Positions 61,101-64,000 of a stretch of DNA of 64,000 bases are shown here, one piece after another. Position 1 is the first letter of the stretch; each line of letters opens with the position of its first letter. The stretch comes from Dipylidium caninum (Eukaryota > Platyhelminthes > Cestoda > Cyclophyllidea > Dipylidiidae): positions 124,001-188,000 of the forward strand of contig QEYB01000448.1 in assembly GCA_017562135.1 (NCBI GenBank), in the 5' to 3' direction. The translations under genes and the position numbers were made by a program. The notes below the pieces were generated by a model, which did no database searches, was not told where the DNA came from, and was given only the letters and a program-made list of their open reading frames with translations.

Positions 61101-63483
61101 GGAAAGTTGTCAAGGGAAGAGGGGAGAGGAGGGGGATTAAGCGAGGGGGTAGAACAAAAGACCGCCTATCTAAAGTGTCCGACGAGTCACTCCGTGGAAC
61201 GTACCTTGTCTTGCTTCGGTCGCCTCCGACGCAGACTCTGAAAAGGAGAGAAGCGGCTGTCATTCGAGGCAGGTGAGCAAGTAAGAGTCTCAAACGAGTC
61301 GGGGAGAGGGGGGAAAGCCAGCTGGAGGACAGGCGCCTCCTCCCTCGGAGAGTCGAAAGGGCGGAGCGTCGCCTCCCAGTCCCGAGGGGGCGGAGAAGGG
61401 GGGCGGATGCGTTTGCCCAAAACCAAAATCAGGAGTGTTGGAGTTTAAATTGATGGTTTACGCGCTGTCGGTCGGAGGATAGGCAATCGGCAGACGAGAC
61501 CGCATATTTTGAGTTGGCATGCATGCGCGAGATGAAAACTTACTTGAGGTGATTGCCAACTCGGGAGTCACGGGGGTCGCTGAAAAGTGGGCCAAAAGTT
61601 TGTAAGTTGAGTACAAAAAAGAGAGAGTAGGTGGTATGATTTAAGCACAAGCGAGAGTGTTCTCGAGAGTGTGTGCGAACGTGGCATAACAAAAGACCGC
61701 AATTGGCCCGGAAACCATGAAACGAGCGTTGAAAATGAAAAGGCGCAACTTTTCGCATTAAATTCTTATCTTCAACCGAAATAACTTCTGTTCGACAGCT
61801 ACGACTTTGTGCCAACCAGTGGGCGTGTCATAAATGCTTTTTCGCAAAAAGAAAACATTTTTTTTCGAACTAAGAATCAATTCAAAGTCTCTTATAATCC
61901 CGCTTTGGCTGCCGAATATTCTTTTTTTTCGCTTGAAAATAAATCGTATTTACGAAAATGGCAATAAAATTGCTCGGTTAGGCACCCGACGGGAATGGAG
62001 AATGGTGGGAAAATGTCAACTTGTGGAGAAGGTGTTTAAGACGACAACAGCGCTGAAGCTTCCTGCGGTCGTCGTTCAGTGTCACCATCAGGCAGAATGA
62101 GCAGTGCTTGTCGTTTCTTCAGGCTTCTTCTTCTTCTTCTTCTAATGCAGCGACAATGGGGCTCCGCCGCTGGCATGCTCTCGCCCGGCCGTGAGGGTGG
62201 CCATGAAGATGCCCACTTGCCCTTGCGGTCGTCCGATCCTCGCACGCCCAGCACTAATGAGTCCACGCTTTTGCCTTCATTATCACTTCTTATGAACGCA
62301 GATTTTTCATTGTCACGGGTGAATGGATGGCTATCTCCATGTTCACGAATTGTTGTGTGTGTGTGGACTGGATCCCACTGTCGTCGTTGTCGATTCTTCC
62401 TCCTCCTCCTCCTCCTCCTCTTCGCTGCCAAAATGGGCAGGTGGCGGTCTTCCTCGAGGCGAGGAAGACCACGACAACACTCAAACTGCCAGAAGGAGAG
62501 AATCAGGCCCACCATCGAGCACTTTTTTCCATTAGCGGTGAATTCATCCCCGAGCGCCTCATTGGCGTTTCACGAAACTCGTCGAGCTGCGCAACGAGTC
62601 AATTTCAACTCGTACAAGGAAAAAATGATGCAAATTGCGTTTTGTTTCCATCTGACTATGGCAAACAGTAGAATAAAACGGGCTACCTACACGGGAAAAA
62701 TAAAACAGTGAAAATATCGAGCGCGCGTTACAATGTGTCGGCCGCAGTCACAAAGGGGAAAAACTATACACCGACGCCCGTTTCATAGTTTCCAACGGAG
62801 TAAATTCCACAGCAGCTTAGGGGAGAAGTGGGGCTCTCGTGGACACTTACCGTCCGTGGCTGCGTGGGAGGCGACGGGTGGTAGAGCGGATGAAGGATGC
62901 TGGTCGGTATGGAAAACGTCGTCTAAAATAAATAAACAGGGCGAAAGTGGGGAGTTTATGAGCCCCAGAATTTCATCGTAAATAGAGTCACAAACAACAA
63001 AAAAGACAGTAAATAAGTGAAGGCGCGGCAAAGGTTAGTCACGGACCTCCTCCAATGGTGTTCGAGGAGTTCGAAAGTCCACACAACCGTGGGGGAAGCA
63101 CAAAACACATCAAATTTAAGAAAGTGACATCCAACCGTTTACCTTTAAGTCGCGTAAGTTTTAAATAATGGGTTAATCTAACCACGGTAGATTGTCAAAG
63201 TCCCTGTAAGGTATCCCCAAGGACAGAACTACTCGAGACGTGTGGTGAGACTCACCGTCTCCTGTGCTTCCTCCAATCACGTCTGTTGAAGCCTCCGACA
63301 CTTCCGCAGTTGAACGTCCTACACGTCGTGGAAAGGTGGAACTCAGTGTCAGGACTCAGCAGGCCAAGGAGGTTAAAAATTCAAATTTACAAGTGGTGAT
63401 AAGGTGGAAAAAGGAAATACTCTTCGTGGAGCACAGGGAGAGGCGGCGGATGGCGTCGCGACGTTACTGACCAGTGTCATCAA
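56492..63483 (-). CDS. Micro-exon-rich mucin-like protein with Cys-containing C-terminus (5' end missing)
   Basis: Not a family I recognise. Exons in transcription order: 63472-63483, 63256-63318, 62851-62922, 61544-61579, 61205-61237, 61040-61060, 60741-60803, 58457-58984, 58057-58196, 57701-57771, 57276-57363, 57048-57139, 56928-56959, 56492-56763. Every junction is GT..AG, the phases match, and the join is 506 codons plus a TAG stop. The first eight exons are phase 1 at both ends (12-72 bp, then 528 bp) and encode Ser/Thr/Asp/Glu-rich sequence with a run of about eleven serines. The rest carries nine cysteines (FPHC, DTC, AVC, KNC, VNC, FTC, PEC, VCAC), N-glycosylation sequons (NSS, NCT, NAT) and a hydrophobic patch. 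A secreted or surface protein is likely by composition. The signal peptide, if any, lies beyond the window. The exon chain is well supported from 62922 downward; the 12-bp exon is the weakest. Confidence 0.7.
58457..58984 (-). CDS. Large Ser/Thr-rich mucin-like exon (528 bp)
   Basis: Acceptor ACTGTAG, donor GTGAGG, phase 1 at both ends, 175 whole codons plus split ends. Composition is dominated by Ser, Thr, Ala, Val and acidic residues, with a poly-Ser run from the GGA-type microsatellite at about 58697-58735 (plus-strand view) followed by an acidic segment (YDEDVDSTRD). It is the likely O-glycosylated part of the protein. The plus strand is partly open here as a shadow of the repeat. Confidence 0.75.
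59121..59740 (+). mobile_element. Copy C of the mariner-derived element; best preserved coding remnant
   Basis: The left end TTGGAAACTATGAAGCAGG is clear; the right end near CGGCCGTTTCATCC (59716) is degenerate. The plus-strand frame reads RIAVNAKSARCWVQKFSSGN followed by a decayed PRSGRP-like region (about 59400-59500), then a GGA/GAG microsatellite coding acidic residues, then VESAPHATLRELAV (about 59578-59620). These match in order the helix-turn-helix region and the DPxxTTRELA segment of mariner transposases. The catalytic domain is missing. It sits in the intron between exons 60741-60803 and 58457-58984 of the micro-exon gene, on the opposite strand. Confidence 0.75.
59925..60475 (+). 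mobile_element. Copy D of the mariner-derived element
   Basis: A degraded left end (CATGAAATGAGTATTTG) is followed by landmarks in the order seen in copy C: AAACACGATTTACAC, ACTCGTAACGCAG, GGGGCATTCGGGGATGGA, AATGCTCAATT and CTGGCAATTTGAGTATCGTC. The right end is near CCCGGCCGTTT (60454). The catalytic domain and the long GGA microsatellite are absent. It lies in the same intron as copy C. Confidence 0.65.
60741..60803 (-). CDS. 63-bp symmetric exon of the micro-exon gene
   Basis: A strong acceptor (CCTCCCTTGCAG) and donor GTAAGG, phase 1 at both ends. It encodes ESMPHSGGGWSTGTDMD and PEDP. It is the last small exon before the large mucin-like exon. Confidence 0.75.
61040..61579 (-). CDS. 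Three consecutive micro-exons of 36, 33 and 21 bp
   Basis: 61544-61579 encodes a Thr/Pro stretch (TPVTPELAITS) and has donor GTAAGT and acceptor TTTTCAG. 61205-61237 encodes SASEATEARQ with donor GTACGT and acceptor TTTTCAG. 61040-61060 encodes DMWHLF with donor GTGAGT and acceptor GTAAAG. Each length is a multiple of three and each begins after the first base of a codon, so any one can be skipped without breaking the frame. Confidence 0.7.
61707..62795 (-). mobile_element. Copy F of the mariner-derived element, with both terminal inverted repeats
   Basis: The left end GGAAACCATGAAACGAGCG (61710) and the right end CGCCCGTTTCATAGTTTCC (62775) are near-perfect inverses. It carries a TCC microsatellite (about 62398-62421) and, on the minus strand, the counterpart of the mariner helix-turn-helix segment (TTCTGGCAGTTTGAGTG on the minus strand near 62490). 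It lacks the 400-bp segment of A and B. It occupies most of the intron between exons 62851-62922 and 61544-61579. Confidence 0.75.
62851..62922 (-). CDS. 72-bp symmetric exon of the micro-exon gene
   Basis: Bounded by acceptor TTTATTTTAG and donor GTAAGTG, phase 1 at both ends. It encodes 24 residues including DVFHTDQHPSS and ATD, joining to GAC (Asp) upstream and GCG (Ala) downstream. Confidence 0.75.
63256..63318 (-). CDS. 63-bp symmetric exon of the micro-exon gene
   Basis: Donor GTGAGT, acceptor GTGTAG, phase 1 at both ends. It encodes a stretch with RSTAEVSEAST and GGSTGD, rich in Ser, Thr and acidic residues like the other N-terminal exons. Confidence 0.65.
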
Positions 63484-64000
63484 CTAAATGATTGTTCTAA
63501 GTTGCCTTCCAGAAAAATATAACTTTATTAAGCTACGCTCAGTTTGAAAGGCATTAGCGTCATTACGAGCTCCACCAGCCGAGGAGTTCTGCATGGAACG
63601 ACGAAAGACGCAGACTCAGGCGCTGGCCACGTGGCGGACGTGTCAACGCATCCCAAAGTGGAACCGACAACTTCTTTGGCGAGTTGCCAAAGATCTGTGG
63701 GGCTGCGCACCCTCATGGTGGGCAACAACAGACCCACGACGATCTGCCGCTTCTGGCCACTTTGCCCAAAGTGCATCGCCCAGTTTCAGCGAGTCGTCGA
63801 AAGAGCACGCTTGAATCAGTCGCCTGGTCGTTCAGTGAAAGTTCAAAGTGCACAATCTCTTTTTCTAATCCCACCAGACTGACAACGGAATCGCCTTGTG
63901 GTGAGTCTCCGCCATTGATGTCGTTGGGTCTCGCACCATCCACGAACTCCTCCGATTAACCTTGGCCTAAACTACCCACTTTTCTTCGTCGGTAGGTGGT
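63484..64000. other. Probable intron or upstream exons of the micro-exon gene
   Basis: Open frames exist on both strands (112 codons plus, 82 and 76 minus), but I could not place further exons with matching phase and convincing splice sites. The minus-strand gene most likely continues beyond the end of the window. Confidence 0.3.

Noticed and set aside
1..64000. CRISPR array, bacterial operon, rRNA or tRNA gene
   Set aside because: No regularly spaced repeats with unique spacers, no Shine-Dalgarno-led gene series, and no cloverleaf-compatible GGTTCGAATCC-type box with a matching partner were seen. The spliced genes show that the DNA is eukaryotic.

Overview
The window is metazoan nuclear DNA. 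Its genes are split into exons with GT..AG introns, it is rich in simple-sequence repeats, and it carries mariner-derived mobile elements. A posterior Hox gene whose homeodomain reads like lophotrochozoan Post-2, plus a second gene built from very short symmetric exons (an architecture best known from parasitic flatworms), points to a platyhelminth, perhaps a large-genome cestode or relative. That placement is inference; the sequence contains no taxon-specific marker that I can name with certainty.

Layout. From 1 to about 49.65 kb I find no convincing host protein-coding gene. This part holds microsatellites (CA/GT, CG-rich alternating tracts, GGA/TCC, TTC, GA, AAAT), several degenerate local duplications (230-960, 25.61-25.74 kb, 26.09-26.57 kb), a frameshifted mariner transposase relic (11.53-12.6 kb) and two related mariner-derived elements in opposite orientation (16.2-17.3 kb and 22.75-23.79 kb). 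From 49.65 to 53.37 kb on the plus strand lies a four-exon Post-2-type Hox gene that I can splice completely (652 residues); a branch-point-like motif and an acceptor sit just upstream of its ATG. From 56.49 kb to at least 63.48 kb on the minus strand lies the 3' part of a second gene: fourteen phase-compatible exons, seven of them only 12-72 bp, feed into a Ser/Thr-rich mucin-like exon and then a cysteine-containing C-terminal region. The 5' end probably lies beyond base 64000. Four more members of the mariner-derived family (54.94, 59.12, 59.93 and 61.71 kb) lie inside or beside this gene, and degenerate copies of its terminal exon trail downstream of its stop codon.

The Hox protein is expected to act as a nuclear DNA-binding regulator of posterior identity. 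The micro-exon gene probably encodes an extracellular or surface protein, because its N-terminal half is mucin-like and its introns there are all phase 1. Nothing in the sequence links the two genes beyond adjacency; their coding 3' ends face each other across about 3.1 kb.
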